DNA of 64,000 nucleotides from Hemicordylus capensis (taxonomy: Eukaryota; Chordata; Lepidosauria; Squamata; Cordylidae), in contig NC_069657.1 of the NCBI RefSeq assembly GCF_027244095.1, forward strand, positions 144,642,857 through 144,706,856, in the 5' to 3' direction. A program made the position numbers and the translations under genes. Shown one piece after another: positions 44,943 through 55,877 of the stretch; position 1 is the first letter of the stretch; each line of letters begins with the position of its first letter. The notes under the pieces are model-generated. The model saw nothing but the letters and a program-made list of their open reading frames with translations, ran no database searches and had not been told where the DNA came from.

Positions 44943-46079
44943 CCATTGACAGACCTGTCCTTCATGAATTTGTTTAAGCCTGTTTTAAAGCCATCCAAGC
45001 AGGTGGCCATTATCACATCCCAAGGCAAAGAATTCCATACATTAAGTATGTGCTGTGTGAAAAAGTACTTTCTCTTGTTGGTCCTAAGTTTCCAGACCTT
45101 CAGTTTCATGGGGTGACGCTGGTTCTAGTGTTGTGAGAGAGGGGGGGAAATTTCTCTCTGTCCACCCTTTCCACTCCATGCATAATTTTATACACCTCTA
45201 TCATGTCTCCCCTTAGTTGTCTCTTTTCTAAACTAAAGAGCCCCAAGTGCTGTAGTCTTGCCTCATAAGGAAGGTGCTCCAGGCCCCTGATCATCTTGGT
45301 TGCCCTCTTCTGCATCTTTTTCAATTCAAAAATGTCCTTCTTATGATATAGAGACCAAAGCTGTACGCAGATGTGACTGCACCATAGATTTGTACAAGGG
45401 CATGATAATATTAGCATTTTTATTTTCAGTTCCCTTCCTAATGACTCCTAGCACGGAATTAGCCTTTTTCACAGCTGCCGCACACTGGGATGACACTTTC
45501 CATGAGCTGTCCACCATGACCCCAAGATCTCTCTCCTGGTCAGTCACTGACAGCACAGACCCCATCAGCAGAAATTTGAAGCTGTTTCTTTTCTTTTTTT
45601 CTTTTTTCTTTTTTTGCCCCAATGTGCATCACTTTACAATTTCTTACATTGCCATTTGTCGCCCACTCCCCCAGTTTGGTGAGATCTTTTTGCACCTCCT
45701 CACAATCTGTTGTGGATTTCACTACCCTAAATAATTTAGTGTCATCTGCAAATTTGACCACTTCGCTGGTCACCCCAGCTTCTAGATCATTTATGAACAA
45801 GAGCACTGGTCCCAGTATCGATCCCTGGGGGACCCCACTTCCTACCGCCTTCCATTGTGAAAACTGTCCATTTATTCCTACTCTCTGTTTCCTGTCCTTC
45901 AGCCAGTTACCAATCCACACATGAACCTGTCCCCTTATTCCATGACTACTAAGTGAGCCTTTGGTGGGGAAGTTGTCAAAAGCTTTTTGGAAGTCCAAGT
46001 ATACTATGTTAAATGCATCACCTCTATCCACATGCCTGTTGACATTCTCAAAGAACTCCAAAAGGTTAGTGAGGCAAAA

Positions 46080-46139
46080 CTTGATTGTGAATATGATTGT
46101 AAACTGCCCCGAGACTTTGGTTTGGTTATAAATGTATTA

Positions 46140-46181
<42 letters not shown>

Positions 46182-46182
46182 A
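46080..46182 (+). mobile_element. L2-tailed insertion in CR1 with (AATC)n
   Basis: The block ATTGTAAACTGCCCCGAGAC..GGTTATAAATGTATTAAATC followed by AATC repeats interrupts CR1 sequence between GGCAAAACTTG and ACTTGCCCTTGCAG. The short word ACTTG at both junctions is the likely target duplication. It is a very short L2-type 3' end. Confidence 0.8.
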
Positions 46183-49054
46183 ACACTTGCCCTTGCAGAA
46201 GCCATGCTGGTTCTCCTTCTTTTCTTCTATATGTTTAACAATTTTGTCCTTAAGTATGCTTTTCATCAATTTATTCGGCACCGAAGTTAAGCTGACCGAC
46301 CTGTAATTTCCCGGATCCACCCCCCCACCCCCCTGGATCCATTTTTGAAAATCGAAGTCACGTTGGCTACTTTCCAGTCTTCTGGTACAGCCTACAGCCT
46401 GATTGTAGGGACAAGTTATATATTCTTGCTAGGAGATTGGCAATTTCACATCTGAGTTCTTTCAGGACTCTTGAGTGGATGCCATCTGGCCCTGGCGATT
46501 TGTACACTTTTAGTTTTTCAAGACAGTTTAGAACATCTTCTCTTGTCACCTCAAATTGGCCCAGTTCTTCAGCCGCTAAACCTGAAAAGCTCAATTCTGG
46601 AGAGGGTATATGGTCAGTATCCTCTGCCATGAAGACAGATGCAAATAACTCATTCAGCTTCTCTGCAATCTCTTTATGCTCCTTAATAATCCCTTTCACA
46701 TCCTCATCATCTAAGGGGCTAACTTCCTACCAGGCAGAGATTTTTTTTCCTTCTGATATATTTAAAGACTTTTTATTATTCTCCTTGACACTTCTAGCTA
46801 TATGATCCTCAAATTCTCTTTTTGCATCCCTTATTGTTGCCTTGAATTTCTTTTGCCAGAGTTTATGTTCCTTTCTGTTCTCTTCATTTGGACAGGACTT
46901 CCATTTTCTGAAGGAAGTCCTCTTCCCTTTTATAGCTTCCCTGATTCTGCTTGTTAGCCATGCTGGTATCCTCCTGAAATTGGTAGTACCTTTCCTTCTT
47001 CTTGGTAAACATTCCAACTGTGCTTCAACTGTGCTTCTAGTATTGTGGTTTTAAATAAGTTCAATGCTTTCTGGAGTGATTTGACCCTCCTGACTTTCCC
47101 TTTCAGCTTCCTTTTTACCAGCCCCCTCATTTTTTTGAGAAGTTTCTTCATCTGAAGCACAATGCATCTGTGTTGGACTTCCTTGACAATTCTCCACTTG
47201 CATATATGCTGAATTGGATCACACTATGGCCACTGCTACCCAATGGTTCTGCAACTCTGACATCTCACACCAGGTCCTGGGCACCATTCAGGATTATGTC
47301 CAAAGTCACCATCTCTCTGGTTGGTTCTGCGACTAACAGTTCTAAGGCACAGTCATTAAGAATGTCTAGAAATCTGGCCTCTCTTTCATTACCTGAATGT
47401 GAATTTACCCAGACTATGTGTGGGTAGTTGAAGTCACCCATTATTACTGCCCTGACTCTCTTTGACACCTCTCTTATCTGTTTCTCCAACTCCAGGTCAC
47501 TCTCAGAGCTTTGATCCAGAGGGCAACAGCATGTCCCTAGTAACACATTTCCTTTCAGTCATTGTAATATTACCTATAATGATTTTGTGGAGGACTCCGG
47601 TCCACCTTGGTTTTCTAGTTTATTGGAATCTATCCCTCCTTTGATATACAGTGCCACTCCTCCCACACTCCTCCCCTCCCTGCCCCTTCTATAGAGTTTA
47701 TATCCAGGAATAATCATGCCCCACTGGTTCTAACCATTTCACCAGGTTTCCATTACACCCACTATATCTATGTTTTCGTTAGTAACCAAGTATTCCAGCT
47801 CACTCATCTTGGCTTGGAGGCTTCTGGCATTGGTATATATACACCTATATGCTGAGTCCCTAACCTGGTGTTGGAGTGTGCTATCTCCCTTACCATCATT
47901 CAACCTATTTGGCAAGCTGTCATGGGTTCCCTTCTGCTCAACTCCCTTCTGGTTTATACAAAACATGTTCACTTTCACGCCTTAGGGGATTTTGCCAGTG
48001 GAAGCATATACCACCCAGTTCCTGTCGACAATCTCCCAGGAGTCATTTTAAAAGCTGCTCTGTGACCTTCTTGATATTAAGCACCAGCAGTCTGGTTGCA
48101 TCTTGGCTCAAATGAAGCCTGTCCCTTTTGCACAGGCATTGCTTTCCCCAAAATGTATCCCAGTGCCTAAGAAATCTAAACCCCCTCTTCCTGGCACCAC
48201 TGTCTTATCCACGCACCACTGTCTTATCCACGCATTGAGACCCTTCAGCGCTGCCTGTCTCATTGGCCCTGTGCGTGGAACAGGTAGCACTTCAGAGAAT
48301 GCTACCCTGGGGACTCTGTACTTCAGTATACTACCTAGCACCCTAGATTTGGCTTCTAGGACCTCCCGACTGCATTTCCCAACATCATTGGTGCCAATGT
48401 GCACCACAACAGCTGACTACACCCCAGCACTGCCTAACAGCCTACCTGGACGCAGCATGATGTCCACAACCTTCACACCAGGCAGGCAAGTCACTGTGCG
48501 GTCTATATGTGGGTCACAGACCCATCTCTATATGCCCCTAATGATTGAATCATCCACTACTAATAGGCCCCCACCCCTTGGGGGGGTTTCAACTCTTTTT
48601 TGCATTCCTATATTTGTAGTTACAGTGTGGTGAGAAAAGGAGTACAGGTTTGTCTCTGGGATAAGCCTCAGGGCATTAAGGTTGGGCACTAAGCTTTGGA
48701 TAAAACCCAAAGCAATGTGAAGTAAGTTGCTCCAAAATCTTGCTCCTCAAATGGACTCACAGTTGCCCTCTGCCCTGTCTTGCCCCTCCCTGGTCCTGGA
48801 TTCTTCTGCCACACCATTCCAGCATTCCCAGCAATATGCTTGAGCACTGGAATATGGTATGTGTGCACAAGTATAGCTGTCAAAATAAACAAACACGACG
48901 CCACACATAATTCACCCTTATCCAGTTAGCCCCCAGGAAATGCATTTTTTGGCCTGCTTCAATATGATCTTGTTCCAGAAATTCTTCCATGAAATACCCA
49001 GTGACAAGATTAATTTAAATACCACGCATTTTGATTGAATTGAAAATACACAGA

Positions 49055-49509
49055 GAGGCTATTTCGACGATCAGGTGAAATCGAGCTAGGAGACCCTAGC
49101 CTGATTTCACCTGACTGTGTGAACCACCGGGCTCACAGGCAAGCCTGGTGGCCTCCAGGCGGTTAACCGGCCAAAGTAACCCTCCCATTAAACCGGGTTT
49201 GCGGAGCAAGCACTCTGCAAGCCCGGGTTTGTTGCTCGTGAGTTGCTGCTGCGTGGTTCCGTGGCGTGGCTACTCATGAGTAGACCCCCGACCCAGGAGG
49301 CTGAAAAGGGCATGCTGGAGCTTCCGGGGGCTGCGCGGCCCTTGAACTCCCCAGCCTTGGCCAGCTCCATGATGGAGCCAGCAGTTGTGTGGGCGGCCGC
49401 TGTAGCCGCCCAGAACAGACTGTATGCTCATCTGCGGGGAGAGTGGTCTAAGCTTGCTCTCCCCACAACCCCCCTAGAGGCTCTTCACACTAATCATGTG
49501 AAGAGCCTC
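49055..49509. mobile_element. MITE with 3-bp target duplication, 455 bp
   Basis: The left end GAGGCTATTTCGAC and right end GTGAAGAGCCTC are inverted. The flanks are AGA at 49052-49054 and AGA at 49510-49512. It is GC-rich with no transposase. It belongs to the same loose family as 22067-22172 and 56976-57383. Confidence 0.6.
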
Positions 49510-49623
49510 AGAATGTGTGCATCTGCAAGTCCAAATATAGTTTATTAGTTTGCGGTGGCAGGCTTTATGCCATGATATATCCTGTTGGATCTTCCCAAGG
49601 AGGGAGTTCCATAATGGCCACAT

Positions 49624-49778
49624 GTTCACTATGACAAGGAGTGTGGCTAAAGAGTTAACCAGGATTGCCAAACCTCATGTGCTCCCACAAAACCTTTTCT
49701 TGTCATGATCTGTGGAAGTGTGTGAGGCTTGGTGATTCCAGTTAACTCTTTAACTCTGCTCCTTATCATCATGAGAAC
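49624..49778. mobile_element. Small fold-back MITE
   Basis: Left arm AAGGAGTGTGGCTAAAGAGT and right arm complement ACTCTTTAACTCTGCTCCTT pair over about 53 bases with about 75% identity, separated by a short loop. Outer bases TGTTCACTATGAC and GATGATAAG-type complement may be the true ends. A degraded relative lies at 9905-9990. Confidence 0.6.
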
Positions 49779-50930
49779 ACGGCCTATATTAACCAAAATA
49801 ATGGTTATGATGGAGTTTGCTTACTTATAGCATTTTCTGGGAAGTTCGGAAAGCTTTGTTAATAGTTTTCATACAAAAAGAGAAAAAGAAAAGCAAATTA
49901 GCTATTAATGAACTGAAAAGTAATTAAAGCTTCTTTTTACAGCTCCCTCCCACAAGGGCATTCTTAATTATCTTCTCTGAGACTCCAAGAAGGGAGTTGC
50001 TTCAGGGATTTCACTGCTTAATGTCACTTAAAGAAATAAAATGTCCCCCCATTTCATCCTAACTAATTTCCTTTGTGATTAACCCTTCTCTCCGATATGC
50101 ATGTATGCCATGATGAGATGCACTCATTCCAGGCCACTAGGTAGACTGTGTTCTTCCATTCACTTGGGGTGGTGTCAGCTATAACTGCGATTTCCAGTTT
50201 GCCACTTTATGATTTAAGATACAGCACAATATCAATGTGTAGGCAAAAAACTCATTGCATGATTTCCATTTCAGAGTGAATTCAAAGGAAGATGTATGTG
50301 ATTCATATCTGAACCTGAAAAATCCAACCAGGTTGCTGGTAAGAGCTGATTTTATTTAATGAAAAATCCTTGATTTGCATGATTAATAATATTAGAGTTT
50401 CAGGGATCTAAGAAGAACTACATGTTACCTCAGTAAATATATTTGGGGCCTCCCCCCCTCTTTTAGCAGATGATTGTTGTTGTTTTTCTCCCCTACAGAC
50501 AATAATTTTTCTCGGTCTGGGAGCTGAGATTACTTGCCCGGTTGTTCAGGTTCCCAGCTGTGTGCCTAGGACTGTTCTACAGCTGGAAGCAGGGTTGCTC
50601 AAAGTAGAGGCTATTGCTGGGATTATTATTTTTGAATTCTGGCTTAAACTGCTTTTTCATCCCACTGGTTTAGCTCCACTTGTGTTAAAGGACATCTGTC
50701 ACTCAAGGTGGGGAAAAGGGGTGGAGGAAAGGCTATAGCATTCTGGCTTTTCTCCCACTGCATTGCTAACCTTGGATCATGAAAGCACCAGAGTCAAAAT
50801 AAAGGAAAGAGTTTATGGTATGGAGTGGCAAATTGATCAGAGCTCCATTCTGGCTGGTGTCTTTGGGGGCAATCAAATTTTGAGCTTTACCCGTGCCAAC
50901 TAACAGTCCCAAAGTACAGCGGAGCTCTGA
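49779..50930. other. No recognisable gene
   Basis: AT-rich sequence without a supported gene. The last 150 bases may already be degraded LINE sequence belonging to the next entry. Confidence 0.4.
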
Positions 50931-51330
50931 CACTGGCCCGATGCAATGCCTTGCACACAGCTGTGATGGGTGGAAGATACAAAAAAATTCCACATGGAGA
51001 GCGTATTTGCCCCTGTAGCTCTGGTGAGATTGAAACAACAGCTCATGTACTTTTGTTCTGTCAGTACTATCATGACATTCGGCATAAGCTTATCTTCCCA
51101 TATATTAGTGCATATCCAAGCTATACTGATTTTTTTTAAATCTTAATTTCCTTTTGACAGATCAGAATGACTTTAGATCCTGTAATGTGGCCAAGTTCTG
51201 CCTCATAGCTAGCAAAATTCGTTCAGAGTTTAATACAAACTAAACATTTTAGCTCTTGTATGTATGTTGTGTCCACTTGTTGGATATGCCGTTGCTATAT
51301 ATAGTATAGAATACAATATGGAATGAGATT
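50931..51330 (+). mobile_element. LINE C-terminal fragment (CPCG-type family)
   Basis: The frame encodes CNALHTAVMGGRYKKIPHGE-like sequence, with AVMGGRYKKIPHGERICPCS and IETTAHVLLFCQYYHDIR. This is the same Cys/His pattern as in the copies inside the Helitron. After one frame change the end reads NVAKFCLIASKIRSEFNTN before a stop at about 51241. Confidence 0.75.
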
Positions 51331-51477
51331 TAACACTGTTCTGTTTTAGGCACAGAATTTTACTGTGTTGCCTCCTTTATACTTAGTATCATTCTGATAC
51401 CAGGGTTGATTAATTTTTACATATAGTTTTGTGTTCATAGTCTTAACTTTTAACTTCTACTCACTCTATTATGTTTT

Positions 51478-51781
51478 TAGGTACATAGGAAGCTGCCATA
51501 TACTGAGTCAGACCATTGGTCTATCTAGTTCAGTATTGTCTTTACAGACTGGCAGCGGCTTCTCCAAGGTTGTAGGCAGGAATCTCTTTCAGCCCTATCT
51601 TGGAGAAGCCAGAGAGGGAACTTGAAACCTTCTGCTCTTCCCAAAGTGGCTCCATCCCCTAAGGGGAATATCTTTCAGTGCTCACACTTCTAGTCTCCCT
51701 TTCATATGCAACCAGGGTGGACCTTGCTTAGCTAAGGGGACAAGTCATGCTTGCTACCACAAGAACAGCTCTCCTCTCCTA
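51478..51781 (-). repeat. 5S rRNA-headed SINE
   Basis: On the + strand it begins GTACATAGGAAGCTGCCATA and ends with CTTAGCTAAGGGGACAAGTC and CCACAAGAACAGCTCTCCTC. This is the reverse complement of the 21370 element, including the 5S-like CTCCCTTTCATATGCAACCAGG region. Confidence 0.85.
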
Positions 51782-51783
51782 AA

Positions 51784-51945
51784 AATCTTGTCCTATCTTG
51801 GAGAAGCCAGGGAGGGAACTTGGAACCTTCTGCTCTTCTCAGAGAGGCTCCATCCCCCAGGGAAAGAGCTCATAGTGCTCACATAGTCTCCCATTCATAT
51901 GCAACCAGGGCAGACCCTGCTTAGCTAAGGTGACAAGTCATGCTC
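51784..51945 (-). repeat. Partial second 5S-headed SINE copy in tandem
   Basis: The body and head of the same SINE are repeated immediately after the first copy (ATCTTGGAGAAGCCAGGGAG..GCTTAGCTAAGGTGACAAGT). It lacks the tail part and is cut at the head end by the fold-back element that starts at about 51946. Confidence 0.75.
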
Positions 51946-52460
51946 AGGCGCGGAGCTAGCTGAGCAGCGGCCTGCATCCAGCCCCACTCAGCGGCCCCCT
52001 CCAATACGCCCGTGCGTGTGACGTCATGCTGTTGAGAGCCCGGGCAAACTCTTCACCAGTTATTTCAGACATCTCTGACTGCCCGATAGAATGTTATTCC
52101 CTTTCAATCCCTCTCTGGAGAGAGAGAAAGGGGGAAACGTCCTATCAGGCAGCCGACACTTTCTGAAATGATGAGGGGAGAGCTCGTTCGGGCTCTCGGC
52201 AGCCCAAGCCACTCACCCTAATCACATGCCCGAATGAGCTCTCCCCTCATCATTTCAGGTAGCGTCAGCTGCCTGATGAGACATTTTCCCCTCTCCAGAA
52301 AGGGAGAGGAATGGAAAAATGTTCTATCGGGCAGTTGGAGCTGCCTGAAGTAATTGGCAAAAAGCTTGGCGTGGGAGGGGGGAGCATGCTCTGGGCTCCT
52401 ATGGAGCCCAAGCCATGGGGCTTGGCAGCCTTCTCCCATTGACGGCCTGTTCCTCTCCAG
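51946..52460. mobile_element. Fold-back element inserted near the SINE head
   Basis: Arms of about 150 bp are centred near 52212. Left GATGAGGGGAGAGCTCGTTC pairs with right GAATGAGCTCTCCCCTCATC, and ACTGCCCGATAGAA pairs with TTCTATCGGGCAGT. Sequence after it (CCAGCTCTCCTCTCC, about 52462-52477) looks like the remainder of the SINE head, so it probably interrupts that SINE. Exact ends and target duplication are unclear. Confidence 0.65.
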
Positions 52461-52477
52461 TTCCAGCTCTCCTCTCC

Positions 52478-52590
52478 AGGTAATTTTACAGAGATCCCTT
52501 ATTGCCTTGTAGAAGTAGATTGTCTTAACTGTTTTTGTTTATTTTGCTGTTATGCTGGTCAAAGACCGAAATAAAGACTGCTATGCAATG
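52478..52590 (+). repeat. LINE 3' tail (CPCG-type family)
   Basis: GCTGGTCAAAGACCGAAATA followed by AAGACTG resembles the hairpin-plus-ATAAAG 3' end of the LINE at 33540-33592 (GGCCATTGGCCGTAAATAAA). No coding sequence remains. Confidence 0.5.
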
Positions 52591-53570
52591 TTCCAAAGCT
52601 TTATCATAACTCAATAAGATCCCTTTCAAAGTACCTAGAGTTTATCTGTGATTGAAGGGCTCAGAATTCTGACACCTCACCTTTCTGCCGCTCCTATAAA
52701 AATACTCCATCCATTTAACAGAAAGCATAAACTATCATTCTGTTTCTGTAAGGAACCATTTGTAACACTTAAGGAAGAACAAATCTCTATAGATTTTGGT
52801 GTTTCACATCACCCTATGTTTCATTGACATGCTATTCACTTGTTGTGTCCATCTGGTGTGTAGCAACAAAGTAGAGTTTGTTCAAAATGGCAAGCAACAT
52901 GTGGGTTTTTTGGTGTGTTTTCTGCATACACTTTAGATGTAAAAAAGACCGAAGAATAATTTTATAGCTTTTCATTAATTCTTACAAGGAAGCAGACTAG
53001 AGAAATTACTCTACAACTAGCATAAACATATCTCTCCATTCTTGATTCTTCATAATGGGTACATAAATTAGGAAGAACGCATAATACAGATAAGGTTGGC
53101 AATAAATAGGTGACAATGGAAATAAATCCAAAAGCAATGCAGCAAATGTCAGATTATGAACTTCTGGAGTTCATTTGCTTCCCAGATGGCCTTCAGCTTT
53201 TCACTCAAAGCTATTGGACATATTGGGATGGGCCCCATTCTCGAGTGATGGCATAACTCTCCTTGTTCACTTGAAAACATCTACCTATCCATCTCAGGCA
53301 AGCTGAGGATATCCCTCAGTTCTCAGAGATATTAAGGTAAATCTGCCTCACAAACAACCTGAGCCCTCAGGAACTGTCACTCAAGCTTGAACATTCTATC
53401 ACCTCCGCCCACCCCCACCATTCACATCCACACTTCTTGGATAGAAGTGTCTGCAAATTTGACTGCTGACTACTTAAGAGTGGTGTACACATACAATGTA
53501 TCCTTTGTCCATTCCCAAAGTCTATGGTGTCAATCAGATTCAATGTGTTGACTCAAACCCTTTCCTTCTG
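52591..53570. other. No recognisable gene; upstream flank of OR 4
   Basis: AT-rich unique-looking sequence without placeable repeats. It is the cleanest OR upstream region in the window and the likeliest to hold native regulatory sequence. Confidence 0.45.
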
Positions 53571-53576
53571 TTTAGC

Positions 53577-53578
53577 AG
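53577..53578 (+). promoter_or_regulatory. Putative splice acceptor of OR 4 coding exon
   Basis: The run CCCTTTCCTTCTGTTTAGCAG ends here, with an alternative AG at 53574-53575. Both leave the upstream ATG at 53589 in the mature transcript. Confidence 0.5.
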
Positions 53579-53588
53579 GTGCAGCATC

Positions 53589-53618
53589 ATGTCATCACCA
53601 CTAAACGGCTATGAATAA
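53589..53618 (+). promoter_or_regulatory. Short upstream ORF overlapping the OR 4 start
   Basis: ATG at 53589 opens a 9-codon frame that ends at TAA 53616-53618. It overlaps the OR ATG at 53611 in a different frame. If the exon begins at the acceptor just upstream, scanning ribosomes would meet this ATG first. Whether it represses translation is inference. Confidence 0.5.
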
Positions 53619-54531
53619 TTACACCATGGTGACCAACTTCATCCTCCTTGGGCTAACGAACCAGCAGGAGCTACAGATTCCTCTGTTTGTGCTATTTCTG
53701 CTGATCTATGTTTTGACATTGGCTGGGAATATGGGGATGATTGTACTGATCAGGATCAGTCCCCGCCTTCACACTCCTATGTATTTCTTCCTCATAAATC
53801 TATCAGTGGTTGATCTCTGCTATTCTTCAGTCTTTGCTCCAAGGCTACTGATGAGCTTAGCACAGTCTAAAACAATTTCTTTTGCTGGATGCATCACTCA
53901 ACATTGCTTTTTTGTAGTGTTTGTGTCTACTGAAGGCTTCCTGCTAGCTGCTATGGCATATGACCGTTATGTGGCCATTTGTAATCCATTGCTCTATACT
54001 GCTATTATGACCAAAAGGGTCTGCATTCACCTAGTAGCAGGGTCATACTTAGGGGGTTTATTGAATTCTCTCACACACACATCTGGCTTGCTGAGACTCT
54101 CATTCTGTGCCCCTGCTATAATCAACCATTTCTTTTGTGATACCCCAGCTGTGCTGACAGCTGCATGCTCTGATATCCACATTAATGAACTTTTGTTGGT
54201 CACCTTCTCAGGGGTAGTTGCTCTTTCGACACTCTTCATCATTGTAATCTCCTACCTGTGCATCCTCTCTGCTATCATAAAGATCCACTCTTCTGAGGGA
54301 AGAATCAAAGCATTCTCCACCTGTGCCTCCCACCTGACAGCTGTAACCTTGTTCTATGGTCCAGTAAGCTTAAGCCATTTGCTGCCCATGTCCATGTACT
54401 CTCAGGATCAAGAAAAAGTATCAGCTGTGTTTTACACTCTTGTGGTCCCATTGCTGAACCCATTGATTTACAGTTTGAGGAACAAAGAGGTAAAGGATGC
54501 TTTGAAAACAGTCATCAATGTTCAGAAATGA
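53611..54531 (+). CDS. Class II olfactory receptor, OR5/8-like
   Basis: Intact 306-residue odorant receptor in one exon. Hallmarks are N-glycosylation site NYT (3-5), the TM1 GN motif (39-40), TPMYFFL (55-61), [10 protein letters not shown] (115-124), EL2 cysteines near 166, 176 and 186, SYLCIL in TM5 (214-219), [10 protein letters not shown] in TM6 (233-242) and NPLIYSLRN in TM7 (283-291). Two features are unusual. TM7 reads PLLNP for PMLNP. The EL3 region reads [20 protein letters not shown] where most relatives have a GT-LFMY-RPSSSYS type sequence. This segment borders the ligand pocket, so ligand range may differ. The N-terminus is about five residues shorter than in the other three. The chosen ATG aligns with the family; the upstream ATG at 53589 is out of frame. 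Confidence 0.96.
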   Translation: MNNYTMVTNFILLGLTNQQELQIPLFVLFLLIYVLTLAGNMGMIVLIRISPRLHTPMYFFLINLSVVDLCYSSVFAPRLLMSLAQSKTISFAGCITQHCFFVVFVSTEGFLLAAMAYDRYVAICNPLLYTAIMTKRVCIHLVAGSYLGGLLNSLTHTSGLLRLSFCAPAIINHFFCDTPAVLTAACSDIHINELLLVTFSGVVALSTLFIIVISYLCILSAIIKIHSSEGRIKAFSTCASHLTAVTLFYGPVSLSHLLPMSMYSQDQEKVSAVFYTLVVPLLNPLIYSLRNKEVKDALKTVINVQK

Positions 54532-54600
54532 AAATTCTTATGACAGGGTAGTTTAGAGTCATTTTGTAATGAGATGGACATAGTTTGTCTGTTGTACAAA

Positions 54601-55606
54601 TATGATGCATGAATCAATTTTTTTAAATTCAATCGATACCCAAACAAAATCAGTCCCAATTTGTTTTGGGTCTGAATCCCCCCACCCCCACACACACACC
54701 AAATCACCCCAGATTCAATTTGTACTCAAATTTTCCAAATCTGAATCTGAATCAATTTGGAGCAAAAAAGGGGTTCTGGTGGCAAAAAAGTGGGTGGGTG
54801 GTAGTGCCCAATGGATAGAAGATACCACCCAAATTTCAAAGAATTTGGGCAAAGCGGTGATTTTTAACAATTTTTGAAGTTCACACATCTTTAAGCTTCC
54901 CCCCATAGGTAATAATGGGGATTTCAGCAGCCTTATAATTCCATGTGGGGGGCACAAGGGTGGCCAAAAGTGGGTTGTGGTGGGTGGTAATGCCCAGTGG
55001 CTGCAAAGAAGATACCACCCAGATTTCAAAGAAATTGGGCAAAGGGTTGACTTCTAACAATTTTTTGAAGTTGGCATGTCTTTATGGCAGATTTGGGGCA
55101 GAAAAGGGGTTCCGGGGGCAGAAGAGTGGGTTGGGTGGTAGTGCCCCAATGGGTCCCTGCTACCACTCAGATTTCAAATAAATTGGTGAAAAGGGTGATT
55201 GAAGGGGGTGGGGAATGAAGTTGGCTTGTCTTTAAGCTTCCCCCCATAGGGAATAATGGGGATTTCAGCAGCCCCATAAATCCACTTGGGGGGCACCAGG
55301 GTGGCCAGAGTGGGTTGTGATGTAGTGCACATAGGGTGCCATCCACCCCAAAAACCACAAACACATGGGGTACTGGGTTTTGTTGTTTTCAGTGTCTGAG
55401 GTGTCCTGAGAGTAGATTCTTTGGTGGGAAATGAGAGTGGATTCTAAGTTCATTCATCATTTTGCACCAAAGATGATGAATAAACACCCAACCCACTGTG
55501 GTCACAAAATGGAGGTCTCAGTCCCCAAATTTTGGGGTGTCTGAATCTGTGTGATTTGTATTGTACTCAAATCTGATTAGTTTTGATAATTTCACCTAGG
55601 TGTGCC
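54601..55606. mobile_element. Degraded fold-back hAT-like element
   Basis: It contains the interior phrases of the 25771 and 43558 elements: GGGTGGTAGTGCCCAATGG, TTGGGCAAAGGGTTGA, CCCCATAGGGAATAATGGGG and TGTAGTGCACATAGGGTGCC. The subterminal word family is ATTTGTACTCAAAT / AATTTGGGT. The ends are too decayed to place and no target duplication is seen. It starts about 70 bases after the stop codon of OR 4. Confidence 0.7.
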
Positions 55607-55877
55607 TGAAGAAGTCTTGACCTGTAAGGATCCATCTTATGTAGCTTGAGTCCAGACTTGACCATTCAGAGCCATTATTGGCTTTTAAGCCAAGGCAGCA
55701 TTGAGAACAATGCTGCTTTTTGGATGAGCTAACACTGGTGTATGGGAAACAAAAGAGATGTCAACTGTAACAAGTGAAAAGGCCTTGACTAACTTGTCAG
55801 CATACTTGTCAGTCTTCTTCACACTTTGTATCAATCTGGGTTTGTTTGAGTCCCCACATTAAAAAAACAACAGAAAG

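Larger units (their letters stand above)
43350..48750 (-). mobile_element. CR1 LINE, nearly full length, decayed and nested
   Basis: Minus-strand element. ORF1 relics: VVDDSIIRGI (48570-48530) and MVHIGTNDVGK..FSEVLPVPRTG (48407-48108), the esterase-like domain found in CR1 ORF1. ORF2 relics: endonuclease start IYTNARSLQAKMSELEYLV (about 47850), MGDFNYPHIVW (about 47440), RT segments KSPGPDGIHSRVLKEL (about 46500), NIVYLDFQKAFDNFP, GVPQGSILGPVL, VKFADDTKLFRV (46061-45700), then DLGVMVDSSWKVSSQC and [19 protein letters not shown] (45600-45200). The 3' end runs to about 43350 but is split by a fold-back element at 43558-44942; an L2-type tail is inserted at about 46080-46182. The reading frame is broken at many points, so it is inactive. 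Confidence 0.9.
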
